DNA of 64,000 nt from Pectinophora gossypiella (GCF_024362695.1 NC_065415.1:13681438-13745437), one strand, 5' to 3'; positions 10,484-19,867 are shown, numbered from the stretch's first letter. A program made the numbers and translations. Notes: generated by a model not told the origin, from the letters alone.

Positions 10484-10580
10484 GACAAATACAAATATAC
10501 TTTATAGTTTCAAAAGAGACTTAACTAGATACATGGCAAATGTCGGCCTTATGACTTAAAGCGATTTCTTCCAGACGAGA
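10484..10580 (-). mobile_element. LINE 3'-untranslated fragment
   Basis: Reverse complement reads CTCGTCTGGAAGAAATCGC...AAGGCCGACATTTGCCATG...TATATTTGTATTTGTC, resembling a common lepidopteran LINE terminus. Known from family resemblance only; no second copy this complete is present here. 10581-11018 shows nothing I can name. Confidence 0.45.
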
Positions 10581-11018
10581 AAGGTAAGGCGGGGAAGTCA
10601 TAAAGGAACAGGATACCATCCGTTTCGTCGAACATATCCATTTCACATTGCTGTCAATTAGTAGTTTTGGAGATAACATATCGTTTAACTGTATATTTAG
10701 TCGCCAAACTTCAAAACCCGCAGCAGTCAAAGGCGAATCTATTTTCAAAGACAAACCATGTCGTGATTACTACGCTCATGAACTTCATATCTACATATAC
10801 TGATAAAGTACTCGTATGTAGATATGTAAAGTTACGGTTTGTTGTTCCAACCCAGTTTCATGTGCAGTTCCGAAATACGCTTCCCGAAATAATAGCTTCC
10901 CTAATCATAGACACACCCCGGACACTTCATACAAAACATCTCGTTTTATACAGACACCACACTACATAAGGACGTTATCGTACAAGCGCATCTGTGTATG
11001 ACACCTGTTGTCATACGA

Positions 11019-11573
11019 TTGAAGACTAAACCATTTTCGAGGGGGTGAGGTAAACGTAACTCAGCCGGCGCGGTGGGGAGCGGAGAGTTACGTACGTAGT
11101 ATTATTCCTGTGGTTTGGGTTGTTTTTAATAACGGGGAGCCCGGTTCGAACCCCAGTACTGGCTTTCACCAGTGAGTTATTAATTTATCTTAAGTACAGT
11201 TTTAACTAACACAGTTAGGTCAACCATTATAGACGATACGGCACCTATGATGTTAGTCTAACAGAAAGCTCGCTGAGGTGTTGGTACTTAGTTCATCTTG
11301 CGATGGATGTACCTCTGACTACCTCATTGGGATATACTTGCTTATGTTACTACGCGGCTACGTATAGAAGGGACACTCTCCGCCCCGTACTAATAGGAGC
11401 TTGGCGCGAGCTTGAATTACCTCACCCCCTCGACGGGGACCACTTTAGTCTATTGAAGCCGTAAGCCGTTAAGGAGTGAGGGAGAGTGCACGGAGTCTTT
11501 ATCTCGCTCTTATGCTCGGTAAGAATGAGATTTTACTATGGAGTGTCCGGGCTGTAACATAATAGTGTTGTCA
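11019..11573. mobile_element. Repeat K fold-back element split by repeat G
   Basis: Left arm at 11019-11054 (GAGGGGGTGAGGTAA) is inverted at 11417-11457 (TTACCTCACCCCCTCGACGG). A GC-rich stretch at 11060-11110 pairs loosely with 11360-11415. Repeat G occupies about 11150-11350 between the arms. The right flank to 11573 (GAGTGTCCGGGCTGTAACAT) recurs at 31605-31787. Confidence 0.55.
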
Positions 11574-12400
11574 CTGTACCTGCTTCCCGTCTCTATCGAT
11601 AAGTGTCTATTTTGACGCACGCTTTTGGCGTTATGCCAGCCGCCGTCGCGGTAGTGGGAGACGTAGTGTAAACAAACCAGTGGTGTGAGGGAATGAATTA
11701 TATTTAAGTAGGTACCTACCCAATTTCTTATTGTTATAGGCTAGAAGTTGTAATTTGATTACTACAGGGGAAATATTAAAATAAAATACCTACTTTTATT
11801 ATGTAGAAGTTTTCTTTTACATTTTTAACGTTTGTCATTTTTCTTCTGAATGACATTTTTGTTAAGTATATTATAATGTTATTTTACATTGCTCTAATTT
11901 TGTAATGACTAAAACCTAGGCAAAAGCCTATATTATGGTTATGTTGTCATAGGCGAAGATCATTATTTGAACATTATTTTATAACGCAATGTAATATCGT
12001 TACCTGGTCCTTGCGATTTATAATTTGTAAGAACAAAAACTGTAAGAGTTATTTTCCAACTGAATTCCATTTTACTTAAGAGTTGAGATACTGTCAAATT
12101 GATCTAATTAAATTACACTGTGTCTCCTCTCCACAGATAAAATTAATAGCGCGTTCTGAAACTTTTTCTTCGACTTTGAAGTCGTTATTAATGCTCTGTA
12201 TTAGTCACAGGCGTTTGTTTCAGATGATAATAGGATTTTGGTATTTTTAGTTTTACATCACGGGACACTTTCTATTGTGAAGCGGAGTATATGTGACGTG
12301 ACGTTATGAGCTCATTCATAATGTATGTGAATCAAGTGGCATATTTTTCAACCGCTCATTAGTATGGTTGATATTTATTATAAAGATTATTTTTTATTTT
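11574..12400. other. AT-rich stretch, no gene supported
   Basis: A GC-richer block at 11625-11690 (GCCAGCCGCCGTCGCGG) is followed by plain AT-rich DNA. No frame, repeat partner or motif was recognised. Confidence 0.4.
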
Positions 12401-12471
12401 CATCATCATCACCAGCCCATTAACGTCCCCACTGCTGGGGCACGGGCCTTCCCTATGGATGGATAGGGAGA
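12401..12471 (-). mobile_element. SINE-C 3' end
   Basis: CAT repeats, CAGCCCATTAACGTCCCC, ACTGCTGGGGCACGGGCC and GGATGGATAGGGAG: the reverse complement of the SINE-C tail. Confidence 0.8.
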
Positions 12472-12574
12472 TTTTTTATTTTAGTAGGTACTTAAGTATT
12501 TATAGTTGTCGCTAAGCCATAATCACCACCACCATCACCACACCATCGTTGACCAGTCCATACACTCAATTATT

Positions 12575-12720
12575 TGTATTTCTCGTGTATGTTGTTTTTA
12601 TTATGTGTTTTGTTTGATTGTAAGTTGTGTGTTACTCCGTGTTTTAAATTATATATTTGTTTTATATTTGTAACTGTGGTGTCCCTTATAATAAACGTTT
12701 CTTTCTTTCTTTCTTTCTTC
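12575..12720 (+). mobile_element. LINE 3' tail with TTTC repeats
   Basis: GGTGTCCCTTATAATAAACG then five TTTC units. A reverse copy at 23954-24060 has AAAG repeats and GGACACCAC, confirming a LINE-type terminus. The open frame here is low-complexity. Confidence 0.55.
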
Positions 12721-12794
12721 TTAATCAGTGATTGGATATTTTTGGCGCTCGTTTTTGCCTAAACTCCATTAAATCCCATCAAATGCTAACTTAT

Positions 12795-12992
12795 TTTATC
12801 GTGTGTGTTGTGGGGTAGATTACCAACCTCATCAACCCTAGTGTCAGGATTACTATTGAACCGCCAACGGCCCCTGACATGACTCATGTAGCGACTACTA
12901 ACTTGCATCAGTAAGTAGTAACCGGGACCAACGGCTTAACGTGCCTTCCGAAACACGAATCATCTTACTTTCGGACAATCAGGTGATCAGTC
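12795..12992 (-). mobile_element. SINE-A 3' two-thirds
   Basis: Reverse complement from GTGTGGTTG-like end through GCCCCTGACATGACTCATG and the core GGCTTAACGTGCCTTCCGAA to CGGACAATCAGGTGATCAG. tRNA head absent. Confidence 0.85.
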
Positions 12993-13142
12993 AAATGCTA
13001 TGAAAGTATTAGTGGTAATGTCACTAGGAGTCCGCGAAATTATTTAGTCAATTTTTTTTTCTGTTTACTTTCATTTGTAATAATTTGATGTGAGGTTTTT
13101 TAAAATAAAATATATTTGGTGGGTGTTCTGTTTATGACTATG

Positions 13143-13317
13143 TATATCGGACGACGCTCAGTGGGTAGGCCCGCTACAAGGTGGACCGATGATCTGGTGA
13201 AGGTCGCGGGAAGACGCTGGATGCGGGCAGCGCAGGACCGATCGTCGTGGAGATCCTTGGGGGAGGCCTATACCCAACAGTGGGCGTCGTAAGGCTGATG
13301 ATGATGATGATGATGTT
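13143..13317 (+). pseudogene. RTE-1 reverse-transcriptase C-terminus and 3' tail
   Basis: The frame 13143-13292 reads YIGRRSVGRPATRWTDDL...AGRRWMRAAQDRSSW...EAYTQQWAS-stop. RPxxRWxDDL and DRxxWRxLGEA are hallmarks of the C-terminal end of RTE-clade endonuclease/reverse transcriptases. A GATGATGATG run follows at 13297-13316. Only the last 49 codons are present, so this is a 5'-truncated dead insertion, intact in frame over what remains. Other termini of the same family are at 56453-56525 and 63908-63980. Confidence 0.85.
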
Positions 13318-13439
13318 CTGTTTATGGTAGGTGTACGTATAGTTTGGGAACCCTAAGGGAATCACATCCAGCTTTCTCAACGACAGTTGTTTCTATTTTT
13401 CTGGACATTATTTTTTTAATTCACCCGTTCTTTGTTCGT

Positions 13440-13550
13440 GATAGCCCCGTGCGGAGAACGTGACCGTGAACGCGTGACTTACACTTACTTACACTTACTA
13501 GCGTCACGGGTTCGAATACTGGCTCGGACTCTAAACCGCTGAATTCGAAT
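13440..13550 (+). mobile_element. Possible tRNA-derived SINE head, fifth type
   Basis: CACGGGTTCGAATACTGGCT contains a B-box-like GGTTCGAATAC and is followed by CGGACTCTAAACC. A weak relative is at 36410-36450 (AGTTCGAATATCGGCGCGGG). Too short to define a family. Confidence 0.4.
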
Positions 13551-13655
13551 TTATCAAATCAAAAATCAAATCAAATACTTTATTGCACACAACATACAAA
13601 ACAAATTTGCACAAATGGATGATAGATACAGTACGATCTGGCGGCCTTTTATGGG
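13550..13655 (-). mobile_element. LINE 3' tail (AAATC repeats)
   Basis: TCAAATCAAATACTTTATTG is the reverse complement of a CAATAAAGTATTTGATTTGA tail; GGCGGCCTTTT follows. A scrap of the same end is at 24672-24706. Confidence 0.55.
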
Positions 13656-13698
13656 GACTTTATAAGTTTAAATTTATGTTTAGATCATAATAACTGAT

Positions 13699-14368
13699 AC
13701 GGCCTCCGTGGTCCAGTGATTTCAGCGTTCAGCTCACGATCCGAAGGTCTCGGGTTCAGCTCGCGGTGGGGACATATCACAAAAATCACTTTTTGATCGT
13801 TCGTTTGGTTAGGACATTACAGGCTGGTCACCTAATTGTCCGAAACGTTTCGGTCCAAAAGGTCTACTTCCCAAAAGGACCACTGTCCCAAATCGTCTAG
13901 TTCCCAAAACGGTAACTCCCAAAATGACCACCCTCCCAAATCGTCCACTTTCCCGAAAAGTCTAGTTCCCGAAACGGAAACTCCCAAAATGACCACTGTC
14001 CCAAATCGTCCACTGTCCCAAATCGTCTACTTCCCAAAACGGCAACTCCCAAAATGACCACCCTCCCAAATCGTCCACTGTCCCAAATCGTCTAGTTCCC
14101 AAAACGGCAACTCCCAAAATGACCACCCTCCCAAATCGTCCACTTTCCCAAAAAGTCTACTTCCCAAAACGGCAACTCCCAAAATGACCACCCTCCCAAA
14201 TCGTCCACGTTGACGAAAGTTAGTGTGTTGGTCCCGGTTATTTCTTACTGATCTAAGTAAGTAGTCGTTACATGAGCCGTGTCAGGGGCCTTTGGCGGCT
14301 CAATAGTAACCCTGACACCAGCGTAGATGGGGTTGGTAATCCACCTCAAAACTCACACGATAAAAGAA
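13699..14368 (+). mobile_element. SINE-A carrying an internal minisatellite
   Basis: Head ACGGCCTCCGTGGTCCAGTG with a weak B box, then CTAGTTTGG-like region up to CACCTAATTGTCCG at 13842. SINE sequence resumes at about 14227 (GTTGGTCCCGGTTATTTCTT) and ends ACTCACACGATAAAAGAA. The 39 bp of core normally between these points is replaced by the tandem array at 13843-14226. Confidence 0.85.
13851..14208 (+). repeat. 65-bp minisatellite
   Basis: Units start with TTCCCxAAACGGxAAC at 13901, 13966, 14031, 14096 and 14161, an exact 65-bp spacing, with a partial unit before. Each unit is built of four related 15-17-bp blocks of the form TCCCAAATCGTCCACTG. The frame 13836-14057 (rich in QN, S and P) is a by-product; 65 is not a multiple of three, so no protein repeat can be maintained. 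Confidence 0.9.
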
Positions 14369-14378
14369 AAAACTAATA

Positions 14379-14492
14379 TACGTGGTCGTTCTCTATTACA
14401 TGGGACTTAAACATAGCTGACGAGAAGTGGGTGTGTATACTGTACACCTCTGCCTACCCCTTCGTGGATACAGGCGTGATGCTGTTATGTTA
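14379..14492 (+). repeat. Repeat J
   Basis: TACATGGGACTTAAACATAG ... CCTTCGTGGATACAGGCGTG ... GTTATGTTATA. Related copies: 34093-34185, 34802-34866 and (reverse) 43736-43846. Class unknown. Confidence 0.5.
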
Positions 14493-14775
14493 TAATTTAT
14501 TTACTTTATTAATCACAAAGACACATCTGTGAAACGCATCAAACAGTCACACTGTATTAAAGCATATTACTCGTATAATTGTAATCACTGATTCACAATG
14601 AATCACTGTGGATTTATTCCGAGAATCAAATCTGCGGTTACATGGGTCATTGTATTAAAACAATCAGTTTTTAATGCCAGTAATTTTATAACCGAGTATT
14701 ATATACCATACACACTCGCCGTGATGTGACGGGAGAGGTGGTTATGAGTTATGAGAAGAAAACTTAATTTTTTGT

Positions 14776-14870
14776 ATCGGATGAGAGCCTTCAGCGCTCT
14801 CCATTTGTCCGGACGAGTAATTTAAACTGAGGCAAATCCGTAAAAAGAGGAGTCAAAGAAAAAAAAAACA
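14776..14870 (+). mobile_element. LINE-E 3' end
   Basis: GAGAGCCTTCAGCGCTCTCC to GAGTCAAAGAAAAAAAAAA, with an internal deletion relative to 1005-1100. 14493-14775 before it is unclassified. Confidence 0.7.
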
Positions 14871-14872
14871 TT

Positions 14873-15016
14873 TACAGTCATGAGCAATATAATGTACACA
14901 CTTTAGGAATCTGTCGCACTAACATATTTGACATTTAGTGAGACTTACAGTTCAATTTGTCAAAAAGTTAATGTGACATGGTACCATAGTGTGTACATAT
15001 TAATGCTCGTGACCGT
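14873..15016. mobile_element. MITE-3 copy
   Basis: Ends ACAGTCATGAGCAATAT and ATATTAATGCTCGTGACCGT are imperfect inverted repeats around a shared interior (CTGTCGCACTAACATATTTG). Other copies at 21335-21476 and 32111-32255. 15017-15435 beyond shows no supported feature. Confidence 0.7.
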
Positions 15017-15435
15017 ACACGACCTTTAGGTCGTAAGGCAAACCTTTTAACTTCTAACCACTAACCACGCAGGTTCTTCAGCCAATACTTTACTCATATC
15101 ACCTTATAATCTCCTATGTGTGTGAAAATATCAGCCTTAAATAAATTTTATTCTATTTATTACAAAAACATTGTAATTTTTCCAAGCCTCACCTTGTAGA
15201 TTATAGATAGTGTGTTGCAAATTACTTCGGAAAACGCTACTGTAACGCAGAATAAGATTTTCTAACAGCAAAAGACTTTGTGAAATCGGTTCTACAGATT
15301 TGGAGTGGTCATAGAACAAAACAAACTTTTTAAGTTCTGATTTTTAACCGACTTCATTGAATAGGACATATCGTTTTTTCATCACTACTGCGGGCTAAAT
15401 TCTCCGTACTTTTTTTGAAGGGAGGCGTGTGGCCA

Positions 15436-15593
15436 GGGAGGTTAAAATGGCAACATCGAAGCAATTCATCTAAGAAAGCAATATTGCAATTTGACATTTG
15501 TTTGCATTGCGCACTTACTTTTAAATGCGCAAATGTCAAATTGCATTATTGCTTTCTGACATGAATTGCTTAAAGGTGGCCATTTTAACCCCC
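15436..15593. mobile_element. MITE-2 fold-back copy
   Basis: GGTTAAAATGGCAACATCGA...GCAATATTGCAATTTGACAT is inverted as ATGTCAAATTGCATTATTGC...GGTGGCCATTTTAACC. The arms of about 65 bp nearly meet, so the single strand can form one long hairpin. Other copies: 23114-23276, 44830-44989, 63531-63687; half copies at 6521, 28597 and 63186. Confidence 0.85.
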
Positions 15594-15620
15594 TAGTTCT
15601 CACTATTGGACTTTCCTCTT

Positions 15621-15697
15621 TCCTCACTGGGATTCAAATCCGGACCCTGCGGATTGTGAGCCCAATAACGCTTAACCACCGGATCACAGAGGACCTT
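15621..15697 (-). mobile_element. SINE-A tRNA-like head
   Basis: GGGATTCAAATCCGGACCC (B box in reverse) and GCTTAACCACCGGATCACAG (A box in reverse), end to end with the preceding MITE-2. Not a functional tRNA: no acceptor stem closes it. Confidence 0.7.
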
Positions 15698-16250
15698 ACT
15701 AAATAAATACATAACACATGCGTACTCCTAAGAGCCACGGAAGCGACGGATAAAACCATTAATAATTTCTTCATTTAATCAGCAATTTTCCCGTTTTCAA
15801 TTCGAATTGAATTTTAATGAATCCGTGTCATTATTGAATCATAAATAAGTACTCGTATTAATTCAAACTTCTATGCAAATTAACAATGCAAATTTTCAAC
15901 TTATCGTTTATTGGGGCAATTTATTAGTATTTCTGTGTGAATGAAATGAAAATGAAAATGTATGGTGAATAGAATAATTAATAATATAATACTTTTAGGC
16001 AGATTTTCAATTAAATACGGTAAAATATTTAGACACAGTAGATTCTTACTATACGTAGTATTAAACGCCGCGTTGTTTGTTTGTTGGTTTTCTTATCGCG
16101 TATGTCGTAAAAACCGAAAGAATGAGTGTTTGTTTCCTGTCTAAATACGACAGATCATTATTATTATGGATACAGGTGTCCCTGCAGTCAAACTTATTTC
16201 TTTAAGATACACCATCGGTATATACATAAAAAATTACATAAATAAAATTC
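15698..16250. other. AT-rich stretch, no gene supported
   Basis: Long T- and A-runs and no recognised repeat. The 60-codon frame at 15962-16144 has no domain. Confidence 0.4.
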
Positions 16251-16424
16251 AAACACATAACAACGGGTTCTTACCACGTTTGAATCAGGGATATGAGACT
16301 GCTGTTATATCAGGGATATGATGACATCAGTCATCCCGTGTGCATGGCACTTGCAACAGTGTCGAAATATCGGGAGTCTCATATCCCTGATTTAAACGCG
16401 GTAAGAACCCGTTATTATGTGTTT
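16251..16424. mobile_element. MITE-5 fold-back element
   Basis: AAACACATAACAACGGGTTC...GAATCAGGGATATGAGACT is inverted as AGTCTCATATCCCTGATTTA...GAACCCGTTATTATGTGTTT. Arms of about 50 bp flank a 70-bp centre that repeats the CAGGGATATGA motif once more. Confidence 0.8.
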
Positions 16425-16633
16425 TAATTATGATAATAACCGCGTAAATCTAAAACAGTGTATGAATAAAATTCAACGGACAATGACCCTATGTTATATC
16501 ATACAACATTCAAGTAAAAATTTTAAACGAATAGGTAATAAAACAACATGTACACGTATTTCAGGTAACTTAAAAGTAGAAGTTAAATAATAATTGGATA
16601 AAAACTATATAAAGTAAAATTATAGGAAAAATT

Positions 16634-16955
16634 GAGGGGGTATGGAGCATACACCACCACGTTCAACTGCGAGTTGGTGAAGGTGTTTCTGATGGGTAAC
16701 AGCCGGCACCAACGTGCAACGGCTTAATTTGCTCTCCTACGCATTTGTCATCACATAGTTCGTTGTATCCTTCCTAGCACTTTATTTATTTTTTCGTTTA
16801 TTTATTTGTATGTAGTTCTGTGACAGGTATAGTCCTAGTAAACAGTTTTTCTGAAGTGATACCCACGACACAGGCATGCCTAGTGTGGATATCGCAGTGT
16901 AATAAGCATTGTTATACCGTCTCTTTTGAATAAATATTTTTGTATTTTTTTTTAT
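16634..16955. mobile_element. SINE-B middle fragment (minus) followed by a possible LINE tail (plus)
   Basis: 16634-16735 is diverged SINE-B in reverse (GGGGGTATGGAGCATACACC...AGTTGGTGAAGGTGTTT). 16741-16955 ends CTCTTTTGAATAAATATTTT, like a LINE polyadenylation tail; no second copy was found here, so that part is tentative. Confidence 0.45.
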
Positions 16956-16959
16956 ACCA

Positions 16960-17622
16960 AAAGTGGCTGCAAGTTGTCTTCTAACTACGTTTGGCTCTAC
17001 CCGCGCTGTTAGAAATTACAGGGGTCGTACGTCCCATGCCGCACTGTAAGTGGAGGTGTCTCCTGTCGTGGCGTGGTGCTGGCGGTGGTGAAAACTTAAA
17101 CTCCTTTGTTTACTAATATTCACTATTTATTGGGTTTTTTAGTTTTTTTTTAAATTTGTTACAAAACTATGCGCGCCTCGTGACGCTCCGGTAGGGCAGT
17201 ATTGCCATACAAAAAAACTTATGTTACGACTTTGAAATAGTATTGTCAATTAATATTTTAATGTTTCCAACAGGGGTAAGTTTCACAAGGTCCCGCTTAC
17301 TCCTATATAATTCTCCTGTCACTAAGACAAATAAAAATCCAATGAAGGACTTTCTAAACTACATTCTTCAAAAACAATATACCAGGCACCAGGATTCGAA
17401 CCGGCGCTCCTCGTTTGAGAAGCTTGTCGATGCACCACAGGACCACGTTGACTATCTCATGCATTTTCTCAAGTTTAAACACGTTCCGACGTGGTAACCA
17501 ATTTTCCAAAGTACATAATGGCAGTAAAATTCTCCCATGACACACTAAGTTGCACTGTCGACTGAGCAGCTCTAAATTATAGAAGCGATACATTAAAGTC
17601 GCAATAAACATGGGACACTCAC
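16960..17622 (-). other. First intron of the spondin-domain gene, as far as visible
   Basis: Begins at the splice donor at 17622 reading leftward (G|GTGAGT). No further spondin exon was found between here and position 1: the conserved stretch around a PSPDW motif, expected later in Spondin_N, was searched by eye on the minus strand without success. The reading frame that continues past the donor to 17354 is intron read-through. Confidence 0.5.
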
Positions 17623-17821
17623 CGTAAATCTTGGACCACTGCGCCGGCGGTCTCCAATCGGGGTAATGCTTCGGAAACTTCTCCCTTGTCCAATATGTAT
17701 GGAGCACCATTTTGTACACAGTCATCTTATCAGGGTTACAACCGTCTGTCTCTAGCGACACTAGCGCCACGGCGGCCGCGGACGCTAACACCGGCAGAAG
17801 CGCGAACAAAACTCGCGCCAT
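17623..17821 (-). CDS. Spondin_N-domain secreted protein, first coding exon (partial gene)
   Basis: ATG at 17821 (context ATAAAAATGG) opens 66 codons plus one base. Residues 1-22 (MARVLFALLPVLASAAAVAL...) form a signal peptide. A cysteine at residue 28 and then TVYKMVLHTYWTREKFPKHY, PDWRPPAQWSKIYG match the start of the Spondin_N domain, whose family pattern is a tryptophan, FPxxYP and a PxxxWS block. The exon ends G|GTGAGT at 17623/17622, a near-ideal donor, phase 1. Spondins are secreted or matrix proteins. Because no reelin-like domain precedes Spondin_N, the protein is closer in plan to M-spondin/spondin-2 than to F-spondin; the rest of the domain and any thrombospondin repeats are not visible. 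A good acceptor (TTTTCTTTACAG) lies upstream at 17915, so this may be exon 2 with a 93-nt leader (17822-17914). The longer frame to 17354 includes intron. Confidence 0.85.
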
Positions 17822-18026
17822 TTTTATCGACGTTTTATCGACACCGCGTTACCGACACTGTCACAACACTATTCCTCGAACATACTGTTGCGATGTCACA
17901 TGACTCCTTTGTACCTGTAAAGAAAAACACAGCTTTGAACATTTCGCCTTTAACTTTTTTGTGTAGAAGTTATTGTTATATTGTTTCGTTGAACATGAAA
18001 GAAACACGGAAAGGGTACGTGGTTCG
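17822..18026 (-). promoter_or_regulatory. 5' leader or promoter region of the spondin-domain gene
   Basis: Reading leftward this 205-bp interval lies between the hAT insertion and the start codon. It contains an ACAATATAACAATAAC stretch near 17970 and a pyrimidine tract plus CAG at 17926-17915. Either transcription starts here, or this is the end of a leader intron. Transcript data are needed to decide. Confidence 0.4.
18019..18026. repeat. Left 8-bp target-site duplication of the hAT element
   Basis: GTGGTTCG, repeated exactly at 19688-19695. Eight bases is the diagnostic length for the hAT superfamily. Confidence 0.9.
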
Positions 18027-18216
18027 CAGTGCCGTAACTAGGGCGGTGCCAGCGGTGCCCAGGCACAGGGCGCAGACCCTGGAGGGGCGCAGAAATGACC
18101 AGACCAGTATCTAGTTTTGTTTCATGCATGGTAGACGCGCCCTCTGTACTATCTATATCTATATAGCATTTTTCAAGCGATCTTGAAACAACAACACTTG
18201 TAAAGGTGGTTTTATA

Positions 18217-18582
18217 TTTGTCTGATGTGTCGTGACGTGACGCGTCAGAACGGTATCGGTTTCATACATTTAGTACTAGCTGGTGCCCGCGACTTCGTCT
18301 GCGCAGGATTAGTATTTCGAACAATATGTTTATAAGTAAATTGTAGCCTATGTGTTATTCTGATGTATAAGCTATATTATTGTAAAGTTTCATTAAAATC
18401 CATTCAGTAGTTTTTGCGTAAAAGAGTAACAAACATCCATCCATCCATCCATACAAACTTTCGCGTTTATAATATTAGTAGGATGGTAACGTTCACACTA
18501 GTGCGTAACGTGTTGTGTTGTGATGGCTTATGTATGGAACCGATACAGTTCTGATGCGTCACGTCACGACACATCAGACAAA
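18217..18582. mobile_element. Fold-back MITE inside the hAT element, split by a Helitron
   Basis: 18217-18270 (TTTGTCTGATGTGTCGTGAC ... GTATCGGTTTCATACAT) is inverted at 18530-18582 with three mismatches, giving arms of about 50 bp. Between them are the Helitron at 18276-18483 and about 45 bp of original loop. No convincing target duplication. Confidence 0.8.
18276..18483 (-). mobile_element. Non-autonomous Helitron, 208 bp
   Basis: On the minus strand the element starts TCCTACTAATATTATAAACG and ends GACGAAGTCGCGGGCACC...CTAG, inserted exactly between A and T (host bases 18484 and 18275 in minus-strand order). TC...CTRR ends and A/T insertion without duplication define Helitrons. A short CCATCCATCCATCC run lies inside. 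No Rep/helicase frame. Confidence 0.85.
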
Positions 18583-18584
18583 CC

Positions 18585-19408
18585 TTGTCTTGCTCGCAAT
18601 ATTACATACACAAACAAAAGTACCTATACCGTAACTATGATTTTATTTTATTGACAAGCCAGATTCAGAATATTCGCGACACTATGGACATTGTTTTCGA
18701 AAAGGCAAAACGAATTTGTGAACAATGTGACATTGAAGACAATTTTCCTGAAAAGCGACGAAAACGAGTAAAAAGACACGATTTAAGTGAAAGTTCAGAC
18801 GCCGGCTACTACATTACTCAGCAACAAAGTTTCAAAATTCAGATAAATGAAGCAATAGATACAATAGGTAATTTCTGAATTAAAATGGCGATTCGAAAAA
18901 CTACGCCACTCTTTCGGTTTTTTGACCGTAAAACACATAACTACATATTCGGTTGAAGAACTAAAAAAACATGCAGCTGATTTGAGTATCAAATATTCTG
19001 CAGATATAAATGCCACAGAATTTTGGGCCGAAATAGAAACTTTGAAGAGTCAAGTTGAAGCGACTACATTATTTGATAAATGTGAATGTCAGTCAAGTAT
19101 GGGTCTTCTCAAAGCTATAGTGGAACTGGATTTAAAGGAAATGTTTCCCAATGTAGTAGTCGCTATAAAGATATTTTTAACGATGCCAGTGACTGTAGGA
19201 AGCTACAATCTCTCTCAGGAAGCAGGCAGGAAGCTGCGAGAGATCATTCAGTAAGCTCAAATTAATAAAGACGTACCTGCGCTCGACGATGGGCCAAGAA
19301 AGATTGTCTGGCCTAGCGATTTTGTCGATTGAACGCGACATAACACGGCTCCTGTCGTATGACAATGTAATCAAGGACTTGAGAAAAGCGCGGAAAGTAA
19401 ATCTTTGA
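18585..19408 (+). pseudogene. hAT transposase remnant (ZMYM1-like C-terminal part)
   Basis: Three consecutive frames make one C-terminal region. 18585-18878 carries a basic RRKRVKR segment. A one-base frame change near 18870 leads into ELKWRFEKLRHSFGFL and on through 19197, ending FPNVVVAIKIFLTMPVTV. A 31-bp insertion (GGAAGCT copies at 19198 and 19229) then shifts frame again, after which 19232-19408 reads SCERSFSKLKLIKTYLRS...QERLSGLAILSIERD...-stop. This is the hAT dimerisation domain, and the LTMPVTV-ERSFSKLK pattern is diagnostic. At least two frame breaks make it inactive. Confidence 0.85.
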
Positions 19409-19768
19409 GTAGGTAGCTGTCCTTTTTTTGTGATTACGGTTTACCTTAGCCTTGGGTCTTTACTATCGAGTACTTTGTGTCATTTCTGTATTTGAGCAAA
19501 TATTTTTGAATAAACAATTTTTATCTTAAAGAAATCTACTAAGTACCTATACCTTCGAAAAAAAAATTGATAGATTTATTTTTATGCACATTTGTCCACT
19601 TTATTGTCAGAGCCTGGTTAGAGCATTTTTCAAGGGCGCAGTTTTGAAAGCTCGCACCGGGCGCATAAAAGGCTAGTTACGGCACTGGTGGTTCGTAATA
19701 AAGTAAGAGTAAAGTTTTTACGAAAATTTCAGGGAATCTAAATAAAATTGGCATTTCAAACTAACACC

Positions 19769-19805
19769 ATTTTATATTCTACACCTCAGCTGTAGAATAT
19801 AAAAT
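19769..19805. other. Perfect 15-bp stem hairpin
   Basis: ATTTTATATTCTACA, a 7-base loop (CCTCAGC), then TGTAGAATATAAAAT. Nearly all AT, in gene-free sequence. It could be a decayed MITE centre. Confidence 0.75.
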
Positions 19806-19867
19806 GTGTGTGAAATATTAAGTAAACAAAAATGTAACGCACCACTAGAGACACAAAAAAAAAAAAG

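Larger units (their letters stand above)
18027..19687 (+). mobile_element. hAT transposon, internally deleted, with nested insertions
   Basis: The left end CAGTGCCGTAACTAG and the right end CTAGTTACGGCACTG (19673-19687) are a perfect 15-bp inverted repeat, with an 8-bp target duplication outside. The 5' 190 bp are followed by a MITE (18217-18582) and then by the C-terminal third of a ZMYM1-like hAT transposase. Usual hAT transposases of this group exceed 600 residues and only about 250 codons remain, so most of the N-terminal coding part was lost. The intact target duplication shows the element has not been mobilised or recombined since landing. Confidence 0.9.

Noticed and set aside
10521..10969. 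Overlapping frames of 77 and 100 codons on opposite strands
   Set aside because: Part overlaps a LINE 3' UTR and neither peptide has a recognisable domain.
13851..14208. CRISPR-like array
   Set aside because: Units are contiguous, without unique spacers, in a eukaryotic SINE; it is a minisatellite.
17354..17622. Continuation of the spondin frame past the donor
   Set aside because: Sequence after PDWRPPAQWSKIYG no longer matches Spondin_N and the GTGAGT donor explains the break; it is intron read-through.
17686..18114. 142-codon plus-strand frame over the spondin exon
   Set aside because: Antisense shadow of the spondin exon and leader that runs into the hAT end; no domain.
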